Below, in pieces: positions 9,276 through 17,339 of a DNA stretch of 32,623 nucleotides. The number at the start of each line of letters is the position of its first letter. Within the stretch, counting starts at the first letter, position 1. The DNA lies in NCBI GenBank assembly GCA_026169045.1, contig JAPFDH010000050.1:1-32623 (forward strand), in the 5' to 3' direction. The notes beneath the pieces are model-generated. The model searched no databases. It had not been told where the DNA came from and saw only the letters and a list, made by a program, of their open reading frames with translations. This stretch comes from Lachnospiraceae bacterium (GTDB taxonomy: Bacteria > Bacillota > Clostridia > Lachnospirales > Lachnospiraceae). The translations under genes and the position numbers were made by a program.

Positions 9276-9321
9276 TCAAATAATAGGGAAAAATTCCGGT
9301 TTCTGTTTTGAACGGATATCA

Positions 9322-9402
9322 TGAGAACAGTCTTGTTTGAAAAAATGGGAAAGGCATGAAAATATAGGATGCTCATTTTTTCAGACAGCACTGTTCTTTT
9401 TT
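9322..9402 (+). terminator. Long intrinsic terminator after ilvA
   Basis: A 24-nt left arm (about 9324-9347) pairs with a right arm at about 9374-9397 with only three mismatches. The right arm is followed by a T-tract to 9402. This occupies the first part of the gene-free stretch 9276-9588; the rest is promoter and operators. Confidence 0.85.
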
Positions 9403-9432
9403 ACATTATTTTAAAATAGGCATATGAACAGT

Positions 9433-9507
9433 ATTGACAAAGATACTTGTCAATGATATATTGAAAATGACAAATATAGTTGTCATGATGACAAAAGAAT
9501 ATGTCAT
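9433..9507. promoter_or_regulatory. Three TGACA-N8-TGTCA operators
   Basis: Three inverted repeats with identical architecture lie at 9435-9452, 9468-9485 and 9489-9506. Each has TGACA and TGTCA half-sites separated by 8 bp. The first extends to perfect 8-bp arms (ATTGACAA/TTGTCAAT). Centre-to-centre distances are 33 and 21 bp, close to three and two helical turns, which puts all three on about the same DNA face. The obvious candidate ligand is the XRE protein encoded next. Confidence 0.75.
9434..9462 (+). promoter_or_regulatory. Promoter P1 of the XRE-DUF3169-NatAB cassette
   Basis: TTGACA (9434-9439), a 17-bp spacer and TATATT (9457-9462). The -35 hexamer and spacer coincide with the first operator, so bound repressor would exclude RNA polymerase. 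Confidence 0.7.
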
Positions 9508-9516
9508 TTGTATAAA
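9488..9516 (+). promoter_or_regulatory. Possible second promoter P2 of the cassette
   Basis: ATGACA (9488-9493), a 17-bp spacer and TATAAA (9511-9516). It overlaps the third operator in the same way that P1 overlaps the first. The predicted leader to the start at 9589 is about 65 nt. Confidence 0.45.
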
Positions 9517-9588
9517 GTTTACAAAAAGACAGGAACAGGTCTGGAAGAATGAAAGATTGGGAATTGAGAAAAAAGGAGGAAAAGGAAA

Positions 9589-9810
9589 ATGCCGTTATAC
9601 AATCGGTTGAAAGAATACAGGGCCAGGCTTGGAGTGAATCAACAGGAAATGGGAAAATTGGTAGGAGTATCTAGGCAGACAATTAGTTTGATTGAAAGAG
9701 GAGATTATTCCCCTTCCGTTACACTGGCGTTAAAAATTGCCAGTGTATGTCAGACGAGTGTTGAGAAGATATTTTGGTATGAGGAGGGAGAAGATGACGG
9801 AGAAATCTGA
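9589..9810 (+). CDS. Small XRE-family repressor (Cro/CI-type HTH)
   Basis: Encodes 73 aa that are almost entirely one helix-turn-helix domain. The helix pair reads NQQEMGKLVGVSRQTISLIERG at about residues 20-41, followed by a fourth helix LALKIASVCQTSVEKIF. AGGAGG (9574-9579) lies 9 nt upstream. Such stand-alone repressors with SRQTIS recognition helices often head exporter or membrane-protein operons in Firmicutes. The three palindromes overlapping its promoter suggest autoregulation. The downstream membrane protein gene overlaps its 3' end by 17 nt, so the two are translationally coupled. Confidence 0.88.
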   Translation: MPLYNRLKEYRARLGVNQQEMGKLVGVSRQTISLIERGDYSPSVTLALKIASVCQTSVEKIFWYEEGEDDGEI

Positions 9811-10552
9811 AAAGAAAAATTCGAAAAAGTCGCTGCTGCTTTTTTTGCTGATGCTATTTGGATGTATGCTTATTGGAGGAATTATAGGTGGATGGATGAC
9901 TATCCAGCAAGACAGTGTAAAACAGTATATGGAATGGATCTGTAATACGATACAGAAATGGAGCCCATGGATGGCTGTTCTTATTACAATCGCAGGAATG
10001 GTTCTAACCATTCTGATCTACATTCAATGTAAGAGATCTGTGGATTTTTGGAATGGAGAAGATGAGGAATATATAGAAAAATTGGAAAAGAAGTGTTCTA
10101 TTGGACAAATTATTCTCATAATAACCATGATATTTATTTATTCATTTGATGCGATCGCGATGCTGGAAGGAGTTGAAGGTGAAAATGTAAAATGGATTGC
10201 CGTTCCGGTTATAGATTTGCTGATTGTCATGGCATTGTCTACGTTCATGCAGCATAAATATGTGAATTTAATTAAAAAGATCAATCCGGAAAAAAGAGGA
10301 AGTGTTGTTGAATTTAACTTTAAGAAAACTTGGATGAAGAGTTGTGACGAACAGGAACGGATGGCTATTTACAGAAGCAGTTATCGGTCTTTCCAGGTGA
10401 TGCAGGGTGCATTTCCCATTTGTTGGTGCATATTACTGCTGCTTAGTTTGTGCATGAATATTGGGGTAATACCTTTTCTTATGATTGGAGTTTTATGGAT
10501 ACTTCATACGATTACTTATTGTTTGGAATCGTTAAAGGTATATGACAGATAA
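9794..10552 (+). CDS. DUF3169 family membrane protein
   Basis: Encodes 252 aa. The start is ATG 9794 behind GAGGAGGG (9781-9788); it overlaps the XRE gene. About six hydrophobic segments lie at residues 13-35, 58-78, 103-124, 133-153, 206-222 and 224-243. The region around 164-200, NPEKRGS followed by a Trp-Met-Lys-Ser-Cys-Asp-Glu-Gln stretch and a Tyr-rich helix, matches the DUF3169 pattern. The family has no established function but commonly sits next to small XRE regulators and ABC exporters. A sensor or accessory role for the NatAB-type exporter downstream is inference only. Confidence 0.75.
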   Translation: MTEKSEKKNSKKSLLLFLLMLFGCMLIGGIIGGWMTIQQDSVKQYMEWICNTIQKWSPWMAVLITIAGMVLTILIYIQCKRSVDFWNGEDEEYIEKLEKKCSIGQIILIITMIFIYSFDAIAMLEGVEGENVKWIAVPVIDLLIVMALSTFMQHKYVNLIKKINPEKRGSVVEFNFKKTWMKSCDEQERMAIYRSSYRSFQVMQGAFPICWCILLLLSLCMNIGVIPFLMIGVLWILHTITYCLESLKVYDR

Positions 10553-10573
10553 AAAAGAGATTAGGGAGGATAT

Positions 10574-11341
10574 ATGATACAGATACAAAATTTAACCAAA
10601 GTATATCGGCTTTCCAACAAACAGAAAAAAGAGCAGAATACAAAAGAAGGAAAGAAAATCGCAGCAGACCATATTTCACTGTACATGAAAAAAGGTGAAA
10701 TTTACGGAATTTTGGGAACGAATGGTGCAGGAAAAACCACGATCCTTCGCTGTTTAGCCACATTGTTAAAGCCGACGGAAGGAAGTGTTCAGATAGACGG
10801 ATATGATACGGTGAAAGAAGGGGAAGAAGTAAGGAAACGAATTGGTTTCTTGACCAATGAGATGAAATTAGATCCCCAATTCCGATTGAATTATCTGGTT
10901 CGCTTTTTCGGTATGCTTCATGGAATGAAGGATGCAGAAATCGAAGAGAGGAAAAATGAATTATTTCAACGATTCGGAATTATGGATTTTCAGGATAAAC
11001 TGATTGAAGAATTGTCTACCGGAATGAAACAGAAAGCCGCCATTGCTGTCAGTTTGATTCATGATCCGGAAGTAATTATTTTTGATGAACCCACCAGCGG
11101 TTTGGACATTATTACAGCACGTGCGGTAACGGATTATCTTTTGGAGCTGAAAGAAAAAGGAAAAACTATTGTAATTTCTACTCATATTATGTCAGAAGCG
11201 GAAAAACTGTGTGATCGGATTGCGGTGATTATGGATGGAAAAAAAGTGATAGAAGGTACGCTGGATGAAATTTTACAGCAAACGGAGCAGAAGGATTTGG
11301 AAGACGCCTTTTTTTCTTTGTATCAGAAAACAAATAAATAA
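10574..11341 (+). CDS. natA: ABC transporter ATP-binding protein, NatA-like
   Basis: Encodes 255 aa. Walker A is GTNGAGKTT (48-56), the signature is LSTGM (147-151, the usual second G replaced by T), Walker B is IIFDEP (168-173) and the D-loop SGLD follows. The switch histidine lies in STHIMSEAEKLCD. Sequence style and pairing with the next gene resemble NatA, the ATPase of the sodium-extruding NatAB exporter of Bacillus. A short basic insertion (about 15-28) precedes the first strand pair. GGGAGGA lies just before ATG 10574. Substrate specificity cannot be read from the ATPase. Confidence 0.85.
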   Translation: MIQIQNLTKVYRLSNKQKKEQNTKEGKKIAADHISLYMKKGEIYGILGTNGAGKTTILRCLATLLKPTEGSVQIDGYDTVKEGEEVRKRIGFLTNEMKLDPQFRLNYLVRFFGMLHGMKDAEIEERKNELFQRFGIMDFQDKLIEELSTGMKQKAAIAVSLIHDPEVIIFDEPTSGLDIITARAVTDYLLELKEKGKTIVISTHIMSEAEKLCDRIAVIMDGKKVIEGTLDEILQQTEQKDLEDAFFSLYQKTNK

Positions 11342-11422
11342 GCGTAGCGGTTCAGCACCTATTTGTAAAAGTGACTCTACGAGGCTGTTCTTTAAGCATG
11401 TTATGGCAGAAAGGATTTTTAA

Positions 11423-12628
11423 ATGAACGGAATTAGGATTATCTTTAACAAAGAAATGCATCGGGTTTGGAAAGACCCGAAAATGATCTTGTCATTGTTT
11501 GTTGTCCCGGTGGTTATGATGATTTTAATGTATGGTTTAATCGGAATGCTGGGAAGTAAGAGCGAAAAAGATGTGCAGACCCATCGGTCAATTGTGCGAA
11601 TTCAGAATGCACCGGAAGGATTGGCAGATGAATTGAAACCTTTTTCAGAAGAAGCAGAGATTCAATATTTGTCTTCCGAAGATGACGTGGAATCGGTGAA
11701 AACAGAGATTTATGAGGGGAAAACGGATCTTCTTGTTATTTTTCCGGAAACTTTTTCGGAGGATATACAGACATATCAGTCAGGAATGCCCCATCCGGAT
11801 GTAAAAACATATTATAATCCATCGGAAACCTATTCGGAACTTGCCAGAGAACGATTTGTTGGCAGCATGCAGGAATATGAAAAAACTATTTTGGAAAAAC
11901 GATTTGGCAGTGTGGATGTCCTGACAGCTTTTACGATTGATGCCACCAATCAGGAAAGTCAAATTATGGATGAAAAGAAGGCCAGTGCTGCCTATTTGAG
12001 CATGATGCTTCCCTATTTGATTACCCTTCTTTTGTTTGCCGGAACAATGTCTTTAGGGACGGATACGATTTCGGGTGAAAAAGAAAGGGGTACTATGGCA
12101 AGCATGCTGGTGACTCCGGTAAAACGTACTTCCATAGTTATGGGCAAACTGCTGGCGCTTACAGTATTATCCCTCATATCGGCGTTGGTCTATATTATTT
12201 CTATGGTGATAGCGCTGCCTAAAGCCATGTCTGGACTAGGCGATATGTCCATTACTTTGGATGCGGGACAGATTGTAATGATTGCGTTTATTATGTTGAC
12301 GCTTGCCTTTTTGTATGTGGCATTAGTGGGAATCGTGGCAGTTTATGCCAGAACAGTGAAAGAAGCGGCAAGTTATGTATCACCCATTTATTTGCTGGTT
12401 ATTGTAGCGGGTATTATTACGATGTTTTCAGGAAATGATGGTCATTCTTGGGTAGAGTATATGATACCAATTTACAACAGCAGTTTGGCGTTGGGAGATG
12501 TCTTGTCCGGTGAATTGGAAATCCTTCCCTTTGTGATAACCATACTGTCTTCAGTGGTTGCAGGCGGGCTTCTTACAGCTGGGATTGCGAAGGCATTTGG
12601 GAATGAACATGTTATGTTTCACGCATAA
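11423..12628 (+). CDS. natB: ABC transporter permease, NatB-like
   Basis: Encodes 401 aa with ABC-2 exporter topology. One N-terminal membrane segment (about 25-45) is followed by an extracytoplasmic domain of about 145 residues, then five segments starting near 193. The conserved GEKERGTMASMLVTPVKR motif sits in the cytoplasmic loop after the second segment. This matches NatB/YhaP-type permeases. AAAGGA precedes the start. It lies 81 nt after the ATPase gene; the gap holds no clear promoter or terminator, so one transcript is likely. The substrate could be sodium, but peptide or drug export is equally compatible. Confidence 0.82.
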   Translation: MNGIRIIFNKEMHRVWKDPKMILSLFVVPVVMMILMYGLIGMLGSKSEKDVQTHRSIVRIQNAPEGLADELKPFSEEAEIQYLSSEDDVESVKTEIYEGKTDLLVIFPETFSEDIQTYQSGMPHPDVKTYYNPSETYSELARERFVGSMQEYEKTILEKRFGSVDVLTAFTIDATNQESQIMDEKKASAAYLSMMLPYLITLLLFAGTMSLGTDTISGEKERGTMASMLVTPVKRTSIVMGKLLALTVLSLISALVYIISMVIALPKAMSGLGDMSITLDAGQIVMIAFIMLTLAFLYVALVGIVAVYARTVKEAASYVSPIYLLVIVAGIITMFSGNDGHSWVEYMIPIYNSSLALGDVLSGELEILPFVITILSSVVAGGLLTAGIAKAFGNEHVMFHA

Positions 12629-12645
12629 GTTATCATATATGATTT

Positions 12646-12725
12646 AACGATGAGAGACACGCTTTGCTAGTTTCTCACGTTCGCGGACAGTCGCCGTATC
12701 TGCGATTCATTGTCTGCGCGCAAAT
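12646..12725 (-). repeat. Dispersed repeat family 1, copy B
   Basis: Read on the minus strand it begins with TTTTATTTGCGCG directly after the terminator of the penicillin-binding protein gene. It contains GACA...TGTCC and the module GCGAACGTGAGAAAC shared with copy C, ending in ATCGTT. It lacks the large central hairpin of copies A and C and keeps only a small TCGC/GCGA stem in its place. The second hairpin is present, with one mismatch in the GAGAAAC stem. Confidence 0.75.
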
Positions 12726-12787
12726 AAAAACGAATACCCGCAGCAGGCAATAGCATAAAGTGTCGCCCGCTGCGGGTATTCGTTTTT
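12726..12787. terminator. Bidirectional terminator between natB and the PBP gene
   Basis: The 19-bp arms 12726-12744 and 12769-12787 are perfectly complementary. A-run on one end and T-run on the other give a U-tract in both directions. It serves two convergent units and ends one base before the PBP stop codon. Confidence 0.93.
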
Positions 12788-12788
12788 G

Positions 12789-15542
12789 TTAGTTTTTCCA
12801 GAACTCCCAGAAAAATCCGTCAGATTCGGAATCATCGGTTTCATTCTGGGATGGTGAAACGAGTTCATTATCTTTAGATGAAGATTCATTTTGGGAAGAA
12901 TCTTTTTTTGTTTCATTTTGGGAATCACTGTCGGTAGTTTCCTTATTCTTGTCATCTGTTTCTGATGTGGCAGGTTCAGTGGTCTCCGGTTCATGATGAA
13001 TAGTACAATAGGTATTGAGGTTATACGGAACAGCATTTTTAACATCATCTGTTATTACCGGGTTCAGTGGGTCATCACCCAGGTCTTTTGGATCGATGAT
13101 CGTATAAACGCGATTTTCCACCAGATTTTTTGGACACCAGGAAGTGGATAACTTATGGGAAACTTCACAAATCGAGTAGGATACATGACGGGAACACTTT
13201 GTGGTAGGTGCCGTTCCATGGGCAAAATATTCTTCATAAACGACACAGCCATCATCCTGATCGCAAACTCCTTTAACAGCCAGTTGACCGGATTTACTGC
13301 AGATAGTAGCGACTTCCAAATCACTGGACTGTTCAAATCCGATGTCCTCTTTTCCTTCATGGATCTGAGCCATGACCTTCTGCCAAATGATTTTATGATA
13401 ATCCCCTTCAGAACCGAGGGTGACGGATTCATCGTAGCCAGACCAGATTCCGCAGGTGACGTAGGGGGAATAGCCGACAAACCATAAGTCATTATGATCT
13501 GTGGTAGAACCGGATTTTCCGGCAATGCTCATATTGGGAACTTCACAAAGTTCTCCTGTGGGAGCAATACCGTGGGAGCGCCATGGCGTGTCACCGGAGA
13601 TAGTATCTTCCATAGCCAGAGTCAAAAGGGAGGCTGTGGAGTTTTTTATAACTGTATGGGTTTCCGGTTCAGTTTCCAGTAAAATCTGACCGTTCTGATC
13701 CAGAACTTTTGTGTAGTAGACAGGTTCGGTATAAACCCCGCCATTTGCGATAGCGGCATAAGCGGCTGTCAGCTCACTGTTGTAAACACCATATGTGATA
13801 CCTCCAAGAGCGAGGGAAGGTGTTTTATCTTCCGGAACCAGCGTACTGATTCCAAAATCTTCAGCATAATCAATTCCCACCGTAGGGGATACGGTATCCA
13901 TCATACATTTTGTTGCGATAATATTCATAGAGTAGGCAATACCCTGCCGGATATTTGCATAGCCTACATAGGAATCTCCCCACCAGTTGGAAATGGAATG
14001 ATTGTCTACAGTATAAGGAGCATCGTAATACGTACTGGCTAAAGTAGCTCCGCCGCTGTCCAGCGCAGGTGCAAATGTGGTGATAACTTTAAAACAGGAA
14101 CCCGGTTGCCTTTTGGAATCGGTGGCACGGTTTAGAGTCAGACTGCCTGTTTTTTCTCCCCGTCCTCCTGTAAGGGCTAAAACATGACCGGTATTTTGAT
14201 CCATAATAAACATAGATACCTGCGGTTCCAAAATCGGAGTGATTGTTTCGGAAACAATGACATCGCTGTCATTGACAACATATTCTTTAAACTGTTCGAT
14301 ACATGCATTCATTGTTTCTGTATCATCAAACAGCAATTGAAATTTAATTTGTCCTAAGGTAATTTTAAAGTATTCTTCTATATTGGATTCGTTGTACGTT
14401 TCTGTAGTACCGTCATTATGTTCCAATGTAAGACTGTAATTCATGGAATATTGGGTTACAGGATAATTATCGGGGTCATTGACTTCTTTATCTACGATGG
14501 ATTGAATCGTTGGATCCATTGTAGTGTAAATTTTTAGACCGCCGCTGTAGAGAAGATGATATGCCTGTGTTTCCGTATACCCCAATTGATTCTGAAGATC
14601 TTCCGCCACCTGTTCAAATACGGTGTCGGTAAAATAAGAAAACACCTGGGTGGTAGAAGTATCGCTAGGGGTAATCTGGATACGGGAGTATACATCATCT
14701 CGTAGTGCTTCGTCGTATTCCTCTTGCGTGATCATATTGTTTTGAAGCATATAACTTAAAACAATATCCCGTTTTTGTTTGTTTTGATCGGGATGGCGGA
14801 TTGGATTATACAAAGACGGATTCTGGGTAATGGCTGCGATGACAGCACATTCAGATAGGGTGAGATCAGAGACGTCTTTGTTAAAATAGCGTTTCGATGC
14901 TGACTGAACACCCAGAGTATTGTTTCCCAGATTTATGGTGTTCAAATAGTATTGCATGATGGTATTTTTATCCAGCTGTTCTTCCAATTTTAAAGCAAGA
15001 TACTGTTCCTGGATTTTCCGTTCCAGTTTGTCTCCGAAATTTGTTTCCAGACCGCCATTAAAAATATTATTTTTAATAAGCTGCTGAGTAATCGTGCTGG
15101 CGCCTTCAGAAAAATCACCTGTGGTAATACCTACAATGCCTGCCCGAAGGATCCCTTTGATATCAACTCCGTTGTGTTCACGGAACCGGGAGTCTTCAAT
15201 GGCAATAAAAGCATTAACCAGATCGTCGGGAATCTGATCGTATGTGACATCTTCACGATTGGTGCCCTCTTTGACCAGTTTTTGCATGACATTTCCATCA
15301 GCATCATAGATTGTAGAATAATGCCCTTTCGGTTTTACAGCATCAATAAGAGCAATATCAGGAGCATTATTTAGAATACTGCGCACAACTCCGTATCCGG
15401 CACAGACCCCGGCGATTAATACCAGAATGATAATCATCAAAATACTTTTAAAGATAGTAAGGATAACTTTTCTCTGGGTTTTGGGAGCGGTGGAAGATTG
15501 CTTACTTAATCGTTCTTTCACCTTTTTTTTGCCAAAATTCAT
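12789..15542 (-). CDS. Class A penicillin-binding protein (PBP1A type)
   Basis: Encodes 917 aa from ATG 15542, where GGAG lies 6 nt upstream; longer in-frame starts lack a ribosome binding site. A membrane anchor (about 26-52) precedes a GT51 glycosyltransferase domain with EDSRFREHNGVD (catalytic E116) and EGASTITQQL (146-155). The transpeptidase has SxxK (S482-K485), SMN (538-540) and KSGST (676-680). The protein polymerises and cross-links peptidoglycan outside the membrane. Seven cysteines (748-846) follow the catalytic domain. The last 65 residues are low complexity, rich in S, T, N, D and E, with three SQNE units, ending in FFWEFWKN. It is convergent with natB. Confidence 0.95.
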   Translation of the reverse strand: MNFGKKKVKERLSKQSSTAPKTQRKVILTIFKSILMIIILVLIAGVCAGYGVVRSILNNAPDIALIDAVKPKGHYSTIYDADGNVMQKLVKEGTNREDVTYDQIPDDLVNAFIAIEDSRFREHNGVDIKGILRAGIVGITTGDFSEGASTITQQLIKNNIFNGGLETNFGDKLERKIQEQYLALKLEEQLDKNTIMQYYLNTINLGNNTLGVQSASKRYFNKDVSDLTLSECAVIAAITQNPSLYNPIRHPDQNKQKRDIVLSYMLQNNMITQEEYDEALRDDVYSRIQITPSDTSTTQVFSYFTDTVFEQVAEDLQNQLGYTETQAYHLLYSGGLKIYTTMDPTIQSIVDKEVNDPDNYPVTQYSMNYSLTLEHNDGTTETYNESNIEEYFKITLGQIKFQLLFDDTETMNACIEQFKEYVVNDSDVIVSETITPILEPQVSMFIMDQNTGHVLALTGGRGEKTGSLTLNRATDSKRQPGSCFKVITTFAPALDSGGATLASTYYDAPYTVDNHSISNWWGDSYVGYANIRQGIAYSMNIIATKCMMDTVSPTVGIDYAEDFGISTLVPEDKTPSLALGGITYGVYNSELTAAYAAIANGGVYTEPVYYTKVLDQNGQILLETEPETHTVIKNSTASLLTLAMEDTISGDTPWRSHGIAPTGELCEVPNMSIAGKSGSTTDHNDLWFVGYSPYVTCGIWSGYDESVTLGSEGDYHKIIWQKVMAQIHEGKEDIGFEQSSDLEVATICSKSGQLAVKGVCDQDDGCVVYEEYFAHGTAPTTKCSRHVSYSICEVSHKLSTSWCPKNLVENRVYTIIDPKDLGDDPLNPVITDDVKNAVPYNLNTYCTIHHEPETTEPATSETDDKNKETTDSDSQNETKKDSSQNESSSKDNELVSPSQNETDDSESDGFFWEFWKN

Positions 15543-15613
15543 AGTATTCTCCATTTCAAATTTAAATGTATCACTGTGTGACAAGCTGATATAAAATTTC
15601 AGCCGATAAATAT

Positions 15614-15642
15614 ATTATACCATAACCGGGCGGGACTGTATA
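15614..15642 (-). promoter_or_regulatory. Promoter of the PBP gene
   Basis: On the minus strand: TATACA, a 17-bp spacer ending in TGG, and TATAAT (complement at 15614-15619). The TGn before the -10 makes it an extended -10 promoter, which compensates for the weak -35. Confidence 0.65.
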
Positions 15643-15664
15643 CGGGCGTAATTGTATTTTCAGG

Positions 15665-15780
15665 AGCTTTTTGTAACAGTTCAGTCATAGGGCTGTAAAT
15701 GAGTAAAACAGTGGCGATAGCCACAATAAGCACGCAGTGCGGTTTTACGAATGGCGCGGGCTGAACTGTTACAGCTTTTT
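15665..15780. mobile_element. MITE-like repeat family 2, 100-bp copy with 8-bp target duplication
   Basis: The element 15673-15772 is exactly 100 bp and starts and ends with perfect 12-bp inverted repeats, GTAACAGTTCAG/CTGAACTGTTAC. It is flanked by direct repeats AGCTTTTT at 15665-15672 and 15773-15780. Inside, GTAAAAC/GTTTTAC (15703-15709, 15742-15748) encloses two smaller hairpins, GTGGC-GCCAC and GCAC-GTGC. It encodes no protein. It lies between the divergent promoters of the PBP gene and yigZ and makes up much of the gene-free stretch 15543-15899. Confidence 0.85.
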
Positions 15781-15781
15781 G

Positions 15782-15810
15782 TTGAGAAAAAAGAATAGAT
15801 GTATTAGAAT
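15782..15810 (+). promoter_or_regulatory. Promoter of yigZ
   Basis: TTGAGA (15782-15787), a 17-bp spacer and TAGAAT (15805-15810). The -35 starts two bases after the target duplication of the family 2 repeat. Confidence 0.5.
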
Positions 15811-15899
15811 AGAATCAGTATCTATATAAAGAATTTAAAAGAAAACATTTGATTAATGGAAAAATAAATAAAACAGGAAGGGTATTTGAAGGATAAAAA

Positions 15900-16562
15900 A
15901 TGACTATGGTGAAAGAATACAGGACAATTTATGAGGACGGAATAGGAGAAATTGTGGAGAAAAAATCCCGTTTTATCTGTCACATCTTTCATGTGACGAC
16001 ACAGGAAGAAGCAGAAGCTATTCTGGAAAAGATACGAAAAGAATATTGGGATGCATCCCATAATTGCTATGCATATTGTATCGGAAAAAAACAGGAACTT
16101 ATGCGTTGTTCTGATGATGGAGAACCGGCACAGACAGCCGGGCGTCCAATGCTTGACATTTTGATCAATCAGAATCTATGTGATGTTTTAGCTGTGGTGA
16201 CCAGATATTTTGGTGGGACGTTGTTGGGTACAGGAGGATTGGTACGGGCTTATTCGGGAGCAGTTAAGCAAGGATTGTTGGAATCGGTGATTGTAGATAA
16301 AAAGCTGGCGGATTTGTTAAAAATCACAGTGGATTATACGGGAATTGGAAAAATTCAGTATTTACTGGGACAGGAAGGATTTTCTCCTACGGATACAGAA
16401 TATGGCGAAAATGTGGTGGTGACTGTTCCGATTCCGATAGAAGAGACAAAAAGAATGCAGACGGCAATTATGGAAGGGACAAACGGAAGGGCACAGATGG
16501 AACAATTAAAACAGATGTATTATGGAGAAGTAAATGGGGAAATACTATTGTTTGAGGATTGA
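15900..16562 (+). CDS. yigZ: YigZ/IMPACT family protein
   Basis: Encodes 220 aa, the family length. The IMPACT N-terminal domain shows the blocks KKSRFICHI, ASHNCYAY, DDGEPAQTAGRPML and TRYFGGTLLGTGGLVRAY, followed by a small ferredoxin-like C-terminal domain. GAAGGA precedes ATG 15900 by 6 nt; ATG 15906 is a possible alternative. The eukaryotic relative IMPACT regulates the eIF2 kinase GCN2; the bacterial function is not established, and a nucleic acid or translation-linked role is only suggested. It stands upstream of an unrelated two-component pair. Confidence 0.93.
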   Translation: MTMVKEYRTIYEDGIGEIVEKKSRFICHIFHVTTQEEAEAILEKIRKEYWDASHNCYAYCIGKKQELMRCSDDGEPAQTAGRPMLDILINQNLCDVLAVVTRYFGGTLLGTGGLVRAYSGAVKQGLLESVIVDKKLADLLKITVDYTGIGKIQYLLGQEGFSPTDTEYGENVVVTVPIPIEETKRMQTAIMEGTNGRAQMEQLKQMYYGEVNGEILLFED

Positions 16563-16610
16563 AAAAAGGAAAGTTTGTGATTGAGTGGAAGTATAAAAAG
16601 GGTGAGTGTA

Positions 16611-17339
16611 ATGATAAAGATCGGTATTTGTGATGACGATTGGAAATCTGCGGAAACGATTCAAAAGTATCTGGAGCTATTGGGAAAAAAGTACCAGTAT
16701 AAATTGGAACTGGAAGTCTACTCTTCGGGGGAAGAATTGATTTGCGGTTATGAAGAAGGAAACCGGTTCGATCTGATTTATCTGGATATTGAAATGAAAG
16801 GAATGGATGGTATCGAAACGGCCCGATGGATTCGGGAGCAGCACTATCATATGATTTTGATTTATGTTTCCAGTTATGATACGTATCTGAAGCAGCTTTT
16901 TGAAGTAGAGCCGTTTCGGTTTTTACAAAAACCGGTTTCGTTGGAAGCGTTTGAGGAAGTTTTTTTAAAGGCTGTTCAGAGAATCGAGGAACAAAAGGGA
17001 GAATACTTTCGGTTTCAGTCCGGAAGAAATATGATTAATCTTTTGTGCCGGGAGATTTTATATATTGAAAGTGCCGGAAGAAAAGTGATTGTCCATACTG
17101 TTAATCACACATATGAATATTATGACAAGCTGGACCATGTGGAAGAACAGTTGTCAGCATTCCGCTTTGTCAGGATTCATAAGGCATATCTTGTAAATAT
17201 GGATAATATCGAAGCGTTTCAGTATGAACGGCTTTCCTTAAAAGACGGAACGATTTTAAATATCAGTGAAAAGAATCGTCCCAGAATTCGAAGCATTTTT
17301 TGGAATTATTGTCATGGGGAGGATGTAAATGGCGGATAA
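16611..17339 (+). CDS. LytTR-family response regulator (AgrA/VirR type)
   Basis: Encodes 242 aa from ATG 16611, where AGGGTGAG lies just upstream; the longer frame from 16581 has no ribosome binding site. The receiver domain has the acidic pocket CDDD (7-10), phospho-acceptor D59 in LDIEMKGMDG and the lysine in QKPVS (107). A LytTR DNA-binding domain spans about 134-235, with RFVRIHKAYLVNMDNI as its core. It overlaps the kinase gene by 11 nt. LytTR regulators usually bind paired direct repeats upstream of peptide, bacteriocin or virulence genes. No such target gene was recognised nearby. Confidence 0.92.
   Translation: MIKIGICDDDWKSAETIQKYLELLGKKYQYKLELEVYSSGEELICGYEEGNRFDLIYLDIEMKGMDGIETARWIREQHYHMILIYVSSYDTYLKQLFEVEPFRFLQKPVSLEAFEEVFLKAVQRIEEQKGEYFRFQSGRNMINLLCREILYIESAGRKVIVHTVNHTYEYYDKLDHVEEQLSAFRFVRIHKAYLVNMDNIEAFQYERLSLKDGTILNISEKNRPRIRSIFWNYCHGEDVNGG

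Noticed and set aside
11343-11400. A further family 2 repeat between natA and natB (GTAGCGGTTCAGCA resembles the terminal repeat).
   Set aside because: Only one end resembles the repeat (11 of 14 positions); no matching second end, internal stems or target duplication were found.
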